From CAZDYP01 sp964509505 (GTDB taxonomy: Bacteria; Chloroflexota; Anaerolineae; JACRMK01), in the NCBI GenBank assembly GCA_964509505.1, contig CAZDYP010000139.1, positions 1 through 15,841 of the forward strand: 15,841 bases of DNA, given 5' to 3'. The first letter of the stretch is position 1. Every line of letters begins with the position of its first letter. The notes beneath the pieces were generated by a model. It searched no databases. It worked only from the letters and a program-made list of their open reading frames with translations, and was not told the DNA's origin. Below, piece by piece: positions 6,981-13,292 of this stretch. A program made the position numbers and the translations under genes.

Positions 6981-7787
6981 ATGGCAGCTCCACCCAAAGA
7001 AGTGTTGTCCCCTGAATTAGAAGCGCGCATAGCGCAGCTTGTCACCGAATCGGATGATGAACTAGAGCCACTATCGCCTGATGAATGGCCGCGCGTCGAA
7101 GATTTGGTGACGGAGGACGATGCGCCCGTGGACAACTTGTTCTCAGAGACCCAACAACGTCTTTTGACCGAGCCGCTCTACGCTGTGTGGCGCGGCGGCG
7201 CGGCGCGCCATAAATTTATCGCCATGGCTAACGTGGGTCTGTTTGTGTCGGTTGCGGAGCGACCGACCGTGCCTGACGTGTTGGTGAGCTTGAATGGTGA
7301 AGCGCCTAGTGATCTGTGGGCTAAACATCATCGTTCGTATTTCATTTGGGAATATGGCAAACCCCCTGATGTCGTCATCGAGATTGTGTCGAACACCGAA
7401 GGCGGTGAGACCGATGAAAAATTGCAAAAGTATGCGCGCCTGGGTGTGACATACTATGTGATTTTTGATCCATTAAAACAGGCGCAACCTGAGCCCCTAC
7501 GCATCTATAGCCTGCGCGATGGCCGCTACGTGCGGATGCGTGAGCGTTGGTTGCCTCAAGTCGGGCTGGGCTTAACCTTATGGGAAGGCGCTTACGAGGA
7601 CAAGCAGGATGTATGGTTGCGCTGGTGCGACCAAGATGGCAACCTCGTTGCGACAGGCGCTGAACAATCTGAAATCGAACGGCAACGCGCCGAACAAGAG
7701 CGGCAACGCGCCGAACAAGAACGGCAACGCGCCGAGCGACTGGCTGCACAGTTGCGAGCGCTGGGCGTCGAATTGAAAGACTCTTGA
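6981..7787 (+). CDS. Uma2-family (DUF820) nuclease-like protein with C-terminal coiled coil
   Basis: A 268-residue protein. The central part matches the Uma2 fold of PD-(D/E)XK nucleases: PTVPDVLVSL (Asp99), PPDVVIEIVS (Glu134), then KLQKYARLGVTYYVIFDP. These families are abundant in Cyanobacteria and Chloroflexota; their biological role is unproven and many copies may be mobile. The first 60 residues are acidic. The last 40 residues form a charged coiled coil with three consecutive ERQRAEQ-type heptads (233-253), encoded by a 21-bp tandem repeat. The ATG at 6981 is chosen because AAGGAGGAGGT (6970-6980) immediately before it is the ribosome binding site; the ATG at 6966 would put that site inside the gene. 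It is 22 bp from the next gene, in a likely operon. Confidence 0.8.
   Translation: MAAPPKEVLSPELEARIAQLVTESDDELEPLSPDEWPRVEDLVTEDDAPVDNLFSETQQRLLTEPLYAVWRGGAARHKFIAMANVGLFVSVAERPTVPDVLVSLNGEAPSDLWAKHHRSYFIWEYGKPPDVVIEIVSNTEGGETDEKLQKYARLGVTYYVIFDPLKQAQPEPLRIYSLRDGRYVRMRERWLPQVGLGLTLWEGAYEDKQDVWLRWCDQDGNLVATGAEQSEIERQRAEQERQRAEQERQRAERLAAQLRALGVELKDS
7677..7739 (+). repeat. 21-bp tandem repeat, three units, in the Uma2 coiled coil
   Basis: Units 7677-7697, 7698-7718 and 7719-7739 differ at one base between the first two and at a few bases in the third. Each encodes a heptad of the ERQRAEQ type, so unit gain or loss would lengthen or shorten the coiled coil without shifting the frame. Confidence 0.9.
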
Positions 7788-7809
7788 TGTATGTTTTGAA
7801 AGGAGATTG

Positions 7810-8412
7810 ATGCAAGCTAGCAGTGCTACACCTGTAAGAAGTTTTCACGTCTTTCCCAAAGATATGGGCGTCATCCTAACCTTGCTCGTCGCGCTCGCCA
7901 TCGGTTGGGGCATGCGGCTCTCGGTCGAGAATCGCATGGCGGAATTTCGCGATGAGGCGACGAAGTTTAGTTTATCGTATCCTGTGACGTGGGGTAAGGT
8001 TGAATCGCTGAAAGGCTCGCTGGTAAAGCTCGAAGACGCGCGTGCAGCGTCGGTGTTCAAGACGAGCTTGAGCGTGGATGCGCGCGCACTCGACCCGCAG
8101 AACCCACCAACCCTGCAAACATTGGTAGATCGGCGCGTCGCGCAAAACGGCAACCTGACAGGCTATCATCTCATTGCGTTGAACGACGCGACGGTTTCTG
8201 GCGCGAAGGCGCAACGTCTGGAGTTTGCCTACGTCGTGCAGCCGATTGATCAGCCGCGCCGCGCATCGTTACCCGTCGTCGTCCATGCGATTGAATACAT
8301 CATTGTGGGCAAAGACACCGCGTTCTATGTTTCCTTCGCAGCCGCAGAAGAAGATTTCGCGAGCGCTAGCGCACAATTCGACCAAATCATTCAAACGGTG
8401 AAAGTGCCATGA
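7810..8412 (+). CDS. Membrane-anchored PsbP/DcrB-like protein of unknown function
   Basis: A 200-residue protein with one membrane segment near the N-terminus (about residues 18-34, MGVILTLLVALAIGWGM) and an extracytoplasmic domain. The domain starts with FSLSYPVTWG and ends with ASASAQFDQIIQTVKV, a layout typical of the PsbP/DcrB-like fold, whose members often begin with a F-x-[IV]-x-Y-P-x-x-W motif and close with an F-x-x-[IM]-x-x-[ST]-[FL] motif. No catalytic residues are recognised. The ATG at 7810 follows AAAGGAG (7799-7805) at 4 bp; the TTG at 7807 is too close to it. The stop codon overlaps the next start as ATGA (8409-8412), so translation of the two genes is probably coupled. Confidence 0.72.
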   Translation: MQASSATPVRSFHVFPKDMGVILTLLVALAIGWGMRLSVENRMAEFRDEATKFSLSYPVTWGKVESLKGSLVKLEDARAASVFKTSLSVDARALDPQNPPTLQTLVDRRVAQNGNLTGYHLIALNDATVSGAKAQRLEFAYVVQPIDQPRRASLPVVVHAIEYIIVGKDTAFYVSFAAAEEDFASASAQFDQIIQTVKVP

Positions 8413-8939
8413 CGAATCAAAGCGAAAAACAAAAGGCGGACGCGCAGCCAGCGACGAGCCAATCCACAGAGCCAGCGGCAACCATCGGCGCAACGATGCA
8501 CGATGACGCAGCCGCTTTAGAGTCGTCGTCTGCCGCACCGCCTGCTGCGCCCGCCGTTGCAGAGCCGCTGGAATTGCCCAAGGGCGCGATGGTAGTATTG
8601 CGACTAAGCGGCGGCATGAAGTTCTCGTCGCACGAAGTCGTCGTCTATCCTGATGGGCGTGTGACGTTGGGCGGTGGCGATACGGCGCACGATGCGTATC
8701 AGCGCGTCTCGCGTCGCTTGCTCGACGCGCAAATCGTGCGGATGCGCCGCGCGTTGGAGCAGTCGGGTTTCTTCCGTATGAAAGCGCAGACAGGCAGCCA
8801 GCCGCCCGATGGATATGCTTATGAACTCGTCGCCCGTGTGGGCAATCGCTTCAATCGCATCGAGTTCTTCACAGGCAGTGTGCCGAACTCATTGCAGCCA
8901 TTGATTGAGCAGCTGACACAACTGTTGCCGAATGCATGA
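8409..8939 (+). CDS. Emfourin-like protein (possible M4-protease inhibitor)
   Basis: A 176-residue protein. Residues 1-55 are low-complexity, Ala/Ser/Pro/Gln-rich and probably disordered. The folded part begins with VVLRLSGGMKFSSHEVVVYP (Ser67-Gly68-Gly69), then RLLDAQIVRMRRALEQSGFF, QPPDGYAYELVARVGN and an ending of the form PNSLQPLIEQLTQLL. This order (a strand ending in SGG, a helix before a double Phe, PDxxxYxL, then a helix rich in Leu) resembles emfourin, a protein inhibitor of the M4 protease protealysin that is encoded next to its target in Serratia. The presence of an M4 protease upstream supports this, but I rate it as resemblance by eye only. There is no signal peptide. It overlaps the preceding gene by four bases and is followed by a strong terminator. 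Confidence 0.6.
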   Translation: MTNQSEKQKADAQPATSQSTEPAATIGATMHDDAAALESSSAAPPAAPAVAEPLELPKGAMVVLRLSGGMKFSSHEVVVYPDGRVTLGGGDTAHDAYQRVSRRLLDAQIVRMRRALEQSGFFRMKAQTGSQPPDGYAYELVARVGNRFNRIEFFTGSVPNSLQPLIEQLTQLLPNA

Positions 8940-8944
8940 AAAAC

Positions 8945-8986
8945 AAAACCCGTTGTCACGAACAATGTGGCAACGGGTTTTCTTTC
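8945..8986. terminator. Bidirectional intrinsic terminator between convergent genes
   Basis: A 15-bp stem (8945-8959 with 8967-8981) with a single G-U wobble and a 7-nt loop, flanked by A-rich sequence on the left and T-rich on the right. It begins six bases after the emfourin-like stop codon and can also stop the - strand zinc-ribbon gene that ends at 9027. Confidence 0.9.
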
Positions 8987-9026
8987 CCCGTTCTTCTTGC
9001 TACACCCATTACTTTTTACTCCCTAC

Positions 9027-9299
9027 TCATTTCTTCACCCTCATCTCCACGCCCGGACTTGTCCCCACTTTTTCCGCATCGTACATGTCATGTACCGACG
9101 CATACAGCTTGCCTTTGCCCGGACGCACGGCGACCACATCCACCGTCAACTCTTTCGATTCGATAGGCAAATACGCCGTCTGTGCGTTCGCGCCCGCGCC
9201 AATGAATACGCGCTCGCGCAGATACTCGATGTTGGTTTGGCATTGGACGCATTGGGCTGCGTCGGTGGTGTTGGCATGGGAACACTTGGGACAGAACAT
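9027..9299 (-). CDS. Small zinc-ribbon protein
   Basis: A 90-residue protein on the - strand. The N-terminus is a zinc ribbon, with Cys3-x2-Cys6 and Cys17-x2-Cys20 (MFCPKCSHANTTDAAQCVQC), the zf-ribbon class common in small bacterial proteins. The rest has an AYLPIESKELTVDVVAVRPG segment that looks like beta strands and a short basic tail. I do not recognise a specific family. The start is well supported by AAGGAGG (complement of 9303-9309) upstream of the ATG. It is convergent with the emfourin-like gene and ends at the shared terminator. It has no partner that reveals its job. Confidence 0.7.
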   Translation of the reverse strand: MFCPKCSHANTTDAAQCVQCQTNIEYLRERVFIGAGANAQTAYLPIESKELTVDVVAVRPGKGKLYASVHDMYDAEKVGTSPGVEMRVKK

Positions 9300-9351
9300 G
9301 GGGCCTCCTTATAGCAAATAGCGGATCGCCGATAGCCTTATGCGAGACAAT

Positions 9352-9380
9352 CCTTGCGAAGGTTTAGAATCTTCGCAAGG
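9352..9380. repeat. Perfect 10-bp palindrome with a GGTTTAGAA-type centre
   Basis: CCTTGCGAAG (9352-9361) and CTTCGCAAGG (9371-9380) pair perfectly around the 9-nt centre GTTTAGAAT. The centre resembles the middle of the palindrome at 14597-14629 (GGTTTTAGAAACC). No T-run follows. Confidence 0.8.
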
Positions 9381-9466
9381 TTCATTAGAGTTGCCCATAC
9401 TCAAGCAGAATCTTCCTTTCGTGCGTATAGTTTAATGGGAAGGGGTAGGGGTGTCAACGGGTATGG

Positions 9467-9495
9467 TTGCCACATCCGTCCCCTAATGCTACAAT
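9467..9495 (+). promoter_or_regulatory. Promoter of the ThDP-enzyme gene
   Basis: TTGCCA (9467-9472) and TACAAT (9490-9495) separated by exactly 17 bp, with TG at 9488-9489 giving an incomplete extended -10. Transcription would start near 9502, about 60 nt before the ATG at 9564. The leader includes an ATTACCAATTACTAATTACC-type low-complexity run (9516-9539). Confidence 0.65.
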
Positions 9496-9563
9496 CTGCC
9501 CCATATCTCATCAGCAATTACCAATTACTAATTACCAATCACTTCCAAGAGGAGGAGAAAATC

Positions 9564-11330
9564 ATGGGAAGACTCACAGGCGCAAAGCTCACAGGCACGG
9601 GTGGGCAATTGCTCATCGCGCAAGCGAAAGCTGCTGGTGTGCGTTATTTATTCACGAATCCAGGCTCTGCCGAAGCGGCTTTCTTCGACGCGCTGGTAGA
9701 TGAACCAAGCATCCAGCTCATCATGGGTTTGCACGAAGGCATCGTGATCGGCATGGCGGATGGCTACTTCAAGGCGAGCGGCGAAGCGCCCTTCGTCAAT
9801 ATCCACACTATCGCTGGCACAGGACAGATGGCTGGACAACTCTATAATGCGTTCCGTGATGGCACACCGATGGTCGTGACGGCGGGCTTGCTCGACAATG
9901 AACGCTATGGCGATCTCGCAGGTTTGGCTGCATCGCCGGGCTTCAGCCAAAAGGATGTCAATCGCCAGTTCACAAAAATGAGCTGGGAGATTCGCAACCC
10001 GCAAGCGATTCCGCTCGCGGTGCGTCGCGCGTTCAAAGTGGCGACGGCGCCGCCCACCGCGCCCACCTACACGGCCTTCGCAGATTACGCGCTGGAAACC
10101 AAAAACGTCGAAGGCCTTATCTATCCGCGCGACCAATTCTCGATTGACGGCGCATCCCGCCCTGACCCTAAAGCGATTGAGCAGCTCGCCGCTATGTTGC
10201 TCACATGCCGCCAGCCGATGTTTTTCGTCGGCGATGAAGTGTGGCGCATGGGCGCGCAAGCAGACGTGTTGGAACTCGCAGAATACCTCGGCGCGGCGGT
10301 GACGATGGGCAGCGACTCCCATCGCAACTTCCCAACGCATCACGCGCAATTCTTAGGCACGAGCCGCTTTGCCACTAACTTGCCCGACTGCGATCTGTTC
10401 GTTTCGTTTGGTGGCAAGACGACCAGCTGGGTCTTCAACGATTCGGAGATGAATTGGCCCACAGCAGACAAGACGGCAGCGATTGGCATGGATCCCGATC
10501 AGATGGGGCGCACCTATCCGCTCGACCTCGCCATCATCGCCAACGTGAAAGTCGCTACTCGCGCGCTAATAGATGCTTTACAGAGTAATGGACATGGGGC
10601 GAAGCTAGAGACAGCGCGCTCCGCGCGACAGGAAGATATTGGCACACGCGTCGCGGCGCGCAAGGCGGAGACCGAAGCAACCTTGAAGAAAAACTTTAAC
10701 GCGACGCCCATTCACCCCTTGCGCTTGAGTTATGAGCTAGAGAAGACGTTGGAGGGCGGCACGATTTTCTTGAGCGAGCAATTCACCGCCGACTACAGCC
10801 CGCTCTCCTTTGGCTTCCGCGCTTCGCAAAACGAGAAGGTGTGGATTGGCACAACAGGCGGTTCGTTGGGCTGGGGCTTGGGCGCGGCGATTGGTGCGAA
10901 GATTGCCAAGCCCAGCACGCCCGTCGTATTGAACATCGGCGACGGCTCGGTGATGTATAGCGCGTCCGCGTTTTGGTCAATGGCGCGTTACAATGTGCCT
11001 GTGACGACGGTGGTGTGGAACAACCACAACTATCAAACGGTACGCAATGCGTTCTATCGGTTGGATGGCTCCGCGAAGAAGAAAGAGCAATACCCCGGCA
11101 TGTTCCTCGGCGACCCCGCGATTGACTTTTCGTTGTTGGCAAAGAGTCAAGGCGTGAGTGGGGAGCGTGTGACCGAACCCGACGCCATCGCGTCCGCGCT
11201 CAAGCGTGGCCTTGACGCGCAGCAGCGCGGTGAGCCCTACGTCATCGAAGTCGTTATCACGCGCGTCGGCGGCGGCGCTGCCTCGACATGGCATCAGAAG
11301 TTCAACTTGGCGTTGGAAGGCGCGAATTAG
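9564..11330 (+). CDS. Benzoylformate-decarboxylase-like thiamine-diphosphate enzyme
   Basis: A 588-residue ThDP-dependent enzyme of the decarboxylase/acetolactate-synthase superfamily. The N-terminal domain resembles benzoylformate decarboxylase: TNPGSAEAAF (Ser35 at the position of its active-site Ser), LHEGIVIGMADGY (Glu58, the cofactor-activating Glu) and NIHTIAGTG (His81, spaced 23 residues from the Glu as in that enzyme). The C-terminal ThDP-binding motif is GDGS at 459-462 followed by NN at 486-487. I did not find a residue equivalent to its second catalytic His, so the substrate is open: a non-oxidative decarboxylase of a 2-oxo acid is likely, but related lyases or synthases cannot be excluded. 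The ATG at 9564 follows a strong AGGAGG; the longer in-frame ORF from 9354 overlaps a palindrome and the promoter. The acyl-CoA ligase follows 85 bp later and is probably co-transcribed. Confidence 0.85.
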   Translation: MGRLTGAKLTGTGGQLLIAQAKAAGVRYLFTNPGSAEAAFFDALVDEPSIQLIMGLHEGIVIGMADGYFKASGEAPFVNIHTIAGTGQMAGQLYNAFRDGTPMVVTAGLLDNERYGDLAGLAASPGFSQKDVNRQFTKMSWEIRNPQAIPLAVRRAFKVATAPPTAPTYTAFADYALETKNVEGLIYPRDQFSIDGASRPDPKAIEQLAAMLLTCRQPMFFVGDEVWRMGAQADVLELAEYLGAAVTMGSDSHRNFPTHHAQFLGTSRFATNLPDCDLFVSFGGKTTSWVFNDSEMNWPTADKTAAIGMDPDQMGRTYPLDLAIIANVKVATRALIDALQSNGHGAKLETARSARQEDIGTRVAARKAETEATLKKNFNATPIHPLRLSYELEKTLEGGTIFLSEQFTADYSPLSFGFRASQNEKVWIGTTGGSLGWGLGAAIGAKIAKPSTPVVLNIGDGSVMYSASAFWSMARYNVPVTTVVWNNHNYQTVRNAFYRLDGSAKKKEQYPGMFLGDPAIDFSLLAKSQGVSGERVTEPDAIASALKRGLDAQQRGEPYVIEVVITRVGGGAASTWHQKFNLALEGAN

Positions 11331-11333
11331 CGG

Positions 11334-11400
11334 CCAGTAATCAGTAGCCCGTAGTCAGACGGGTGAGCCGTCTGGTTACTGGCTACTGAACACTGAATAC
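11334..11400. repeat. Inverted repeat between ThDP enzyme and ligase
   Basis: A perfect 7-bp stem, CAGACGG/CCGTCTG (11356-11362 with 11368-11374), sits inside a longer imperfect palindrome of CAGTAATCAGTAGCC-like arms. It has no T-run, so read-through to the ligase gene is likely. Confidence 0.6.
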
Positions 11401-11415
11401 TCAATGGAGGTGCCC

Positions 11416-12990
11416 ATGATTTTCAAAAGCACATTTCCCGCAGTCACGATTCCCGAAGTACCCTATCATTCGTTCATCTTGCAGCATGCCGCAAAGGTGA
11501 AAGACAAGCCTGCATTCATTGATGGCCCTTCGGGGCGTACGCTGACGTTTGGGCAGGTCGCAGGCGGCGCGCGGCTCATCGCGTCGTCGTTGGCGAAGCG
11601 CGGCTTCAAGAAGGGCGATGTGTTCGCTATCTTCTTGCCGAACCTGCCCGAGTACGCTGTCGCGTTTCACGCAGTCGTGATGCTCGGGGGTGTGGTGACG
11701 ACGGCGAACCCGCTCTACACAGCCGAAGAGCTCGCATTTCAATTGAACGATACCAAAGCGCGTTTCATCGTCACGCTTCCGATGTTCATGGAGAAGGTTG
11801 CTGCCGCCGCGAAGCTGTCGAAGATCGAAGAGATTTTTGTGCTGGGCGAAGCGGCAGGCGCGACGCCGTTTGCGGCGTTGATGCAGAGCGATGGCGCTTT
11901 GCCTGATGTGACCATCAGCCCGCGCACGGATCTGGCTGTGTTGCCGTATTCGAGCGGCACGTCGGGCAAGCCCAAGGGGGTGATGCTCACGCATTACAAC
12001 CTCGTCGCGATTACGTGCCAAGTGGATGGCGTCGGCATTGATACCTACGATGAGAACGCGCGCGGGATTGCCGTGTTGCCGTTCTATCATATCTACGGCA
12101 TGGTCGTCTTGATGAACTTCCCACTCTTTCGGATGGCGACGTGCGTGACGGTGCCGCGCTTCGACTTGGAACAATTCTTGCAAGTCATCCAAGACCAAAA
12201 GGTGACGCATTTGTATCTGGTGCCGCCCATCGTCCTCGCGTTGGCGAAGCATCCGCTCGTGGACAAATACAATCTCTCGTCGGTGAAGTTGGTGAACTCG
12301 GGCGCGGCGCCGTTGGATGCGGCAGTGCAAAATGCGACTGCCAAGCGACTCAATTGTTTGGTCACGCAAGGCTATGGCATGACGGAGACGAGCTTGGCAA
12401 TTAGTGTAACATCAGATGAGCCTGCGCGCATCAAGGCGGGCTCGTCGGGGCAACTGTTGCCGAACATGACAGCGAAAATTTTGGACACGGCGACGGGCGA
12501 GGAGTTGGGCCCCAATCAAAATGGCGAAGTGTGCGTGCGCGGTCCGAACATCATGCAGGGCTACCTCAATAATCCCGAAGCGACAGCCAGCACGATTGAC
12601 AACGAGGGCTGGTTGCATACAGGCGACATCGGTTACATTGACGACGATGGACATTTCTACATCGTGGACCGTGTGAAAGAGCTGATCAAGTACAAGGGTA
12701 TGCAAGTCGCGCCTGCCGAGCTCGAAGGCGTGTTGTTGACGAATCCCGCGATTGCGGACGCAGCGGTGATTCCAAGCCCCGACGAAGAAGCGGGCGAGAT
12801 TCCGAAGGCGTTCGTTGTGTTGCGCGGCGAGCTCACGCCCGAACAAATCATGGCGTATGTGGCGGAGCGCGTCGCGCCACACAAGAAGATTCGCCAAGTC
12901 GAGATCGTGCCGCAAGTGCCGAAGTCGCCGACGGGGAAAATTCTGCGACGCATTTTGGTCGAGCAGGAGCGGGCGAAGGCGAAAGCGTGA
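11416..12990 (+). CDS. 4-coumarate-CoA-ligase-like acyl-CoA synthetase
   Basis: A 524-residue adenylate-forming enzyme that activates a carboxylic acid as acyl-AMP and transfers it to CoA. Motifs in order: SSGTSGKPKG (179-188, ATP-binding loop), GYGMTET (319-325), GWLHTGD, IVDRVKELIKYKGMQVAP, and the C-terminal PKSPTGKILRR with Lys508, the catalytic lysine of the adenylation half-reaction. The sequence resembles plant and bacterial 4-coumarate/medium-chain acyl-CoA ligases, with no visible specificity marker. The ATG at 11416 follows GGAGG (11406-11410) at 5 bp; the ATG at 11404 would include that site. Its position after a 2-oxo acid decarboxylase-like gene suggests the substrate is an acid derived from an oxo acid, perhaps an aryl- or branched-chain acid, but no aldehyde dehydrogenase is present in the window to link the two. 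Confidence 0.9.
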   Translation: MIFKSTFPAVTIPEVPYHSFILQHAAKVKDKPAFIDGPSGRTLTFGQVAGGARLIASSLAKRGFKKGDVFAIFLPNLPEYAVAFHAVVMLGGVVTTANPLYTAEELAFQLNDTKARFIVTLPMFMEKVAAAAKLSKIEEIFVLGEAAGATPFAALMQSDGALPDVTISPRTDLAVLPYSSGTSGKPKGVMLTHYNLVAITCQVDGVGIDTYDENARGIAVLPFYHIYGMVVLMNFPLFRMATCVTVPRFDLEQFLQVIQDQKVTHLYLVPPIVLALAKHPLVDKYNLSSVKLVNSGAAPLDAAVQNATAKRLNCLVTQGYGMTETSLAISVTSDEPARIKAGSSGQLLPNMTAKILDTATGEELGPNQNGEVCVRGPNIMQGYLNNPEATASTIDNEGWLHTGDIGYIDDDGHFYIVDRVKELIKYKGMQVAPAELEGVLLTNPAIADAAVIPSPDEEAGEIPKAFVVLRGELTPEQIMAYVAERVAPHKKIRQVEIVPQVPKSPTGKILRRILVEQERAKAKA

Positions 12991-12995
12991 GACGT

Positions 12996-13058
12996 GGCGC
13001 GTGAAAGGTGAAGCGGGAAGAGAGAGGAAAGCACGCGCCTTTCTTCTTTCTTCTTTTG
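12996..13058 (+). terminator. Possible intrinsic terminator after the ligase
   Basis: GGCGCGTG (12996-13003) pairs perfectly with CACGCGCC (13032-13039); the 28-nt loop is purine-rich. It is followed by a T/C-rich run (13040-13057). The large loop makes it weaker than the terminator at 8945. Confidence 0.45.
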
Positions 13059-13061
13059 CTG

Positions 13062-13067
13062 TATAAT
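13062..13067 (+). promoter_or_regulatory. -10 box upstream of the aminotransferase
   Basis: Perfect TATAAT at 13062-13067 with no clear -35 box. Transcription would start near 13074, about 219 nt before the aminotransferase ATG and 30 nt before a terminator-like hairpin. Confidence 0.5.
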
Positions 13068-13103
13068 TAGCACGGCTAACAATTTTTGTAGGGAGTTGTG
13101 CTG

Positions 13104-13144
13104 AATGGTAGGTCGCCGCAGCTCCAATGCGCCTACCATTTTTT
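13104..13144 (+). terminator. Leader hairpin followed by a T-run (attenuator or short RNA end)
   Basis: AATGGTAGG (13104-13112) pairs perfectly with CCTACCATT (13132-13140); inside it CGC and GCG can add 3 bp beyond a bulge. Six T residues (13139-13144) follow directly. It lies about 30-70 nt downstream of the predicted start of transcription, so it would end a 70-nt transcript unless it is prevented from forming. Confidence 0.7.
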
Positions 13145-13169
13145 GCGTCACTTCGTTATTGCAAGGAGC

Positions 13170-13253
13170 GTCACTGCGAGCGTTGTTTGCGAAGCAGTCT
13201 CCATGCTGCGTCAAGGGGATTGCTTCGTCGCAAACTGCGCGCCTCGCAATGAC
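13170..13253. repeat. Imperfect palindrome of the GTCATTGCGAGnnn...CTCGCAATGAC type
   Basis: The left arm, from GTCACTGCGAG with GCGAAGCAGTCTCC, has an imperfect reverse complement, GGGGATTGCTTCGTCGCAAA ... CGCCTCGCAATGAC, at 13215-13253. A further degenerate start, CGTCACTTCGTTATTGCAAG, lies just before it (from 13146). Elements with these GTCATTGCGAG ends are dispersed in a variety of bacterial genomes and have no known product. Confidence 0.7.
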
Positions 13254-13292
13254 GAACACAACATCAAGCTTGATCTCAGGAGGAGAAAACGA

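Noticed and set aside
9354..9563. N-terminal extension of the ThDP enzyme to an upstream start
   Set aside because: The extension crosses a palindrome, a promoter-like TTGCCA-17-TACAAT pair and low-complexity sequence, while a strong AGGAGG precedes the ATG at 9564 and the conserved protein begins there.
11401..12369. Open frame on the - strand opposite the ligase (322 residues)
   Set aside because: The + strand encodes the adenylation motifs of an acyl-CoA synthetase; the - strand product is Arg/His-rich without family signals.
13098..13292. N-terminal extension of the aminotransferase, or a separate leader peptide from GTG 13098
   Set aside because: This stretch holds a terminator-like hairpin and a dispersed palindrome, and its translation shows no similarity to aminotransferases; AGGAGG precedes the ATG at 13293.
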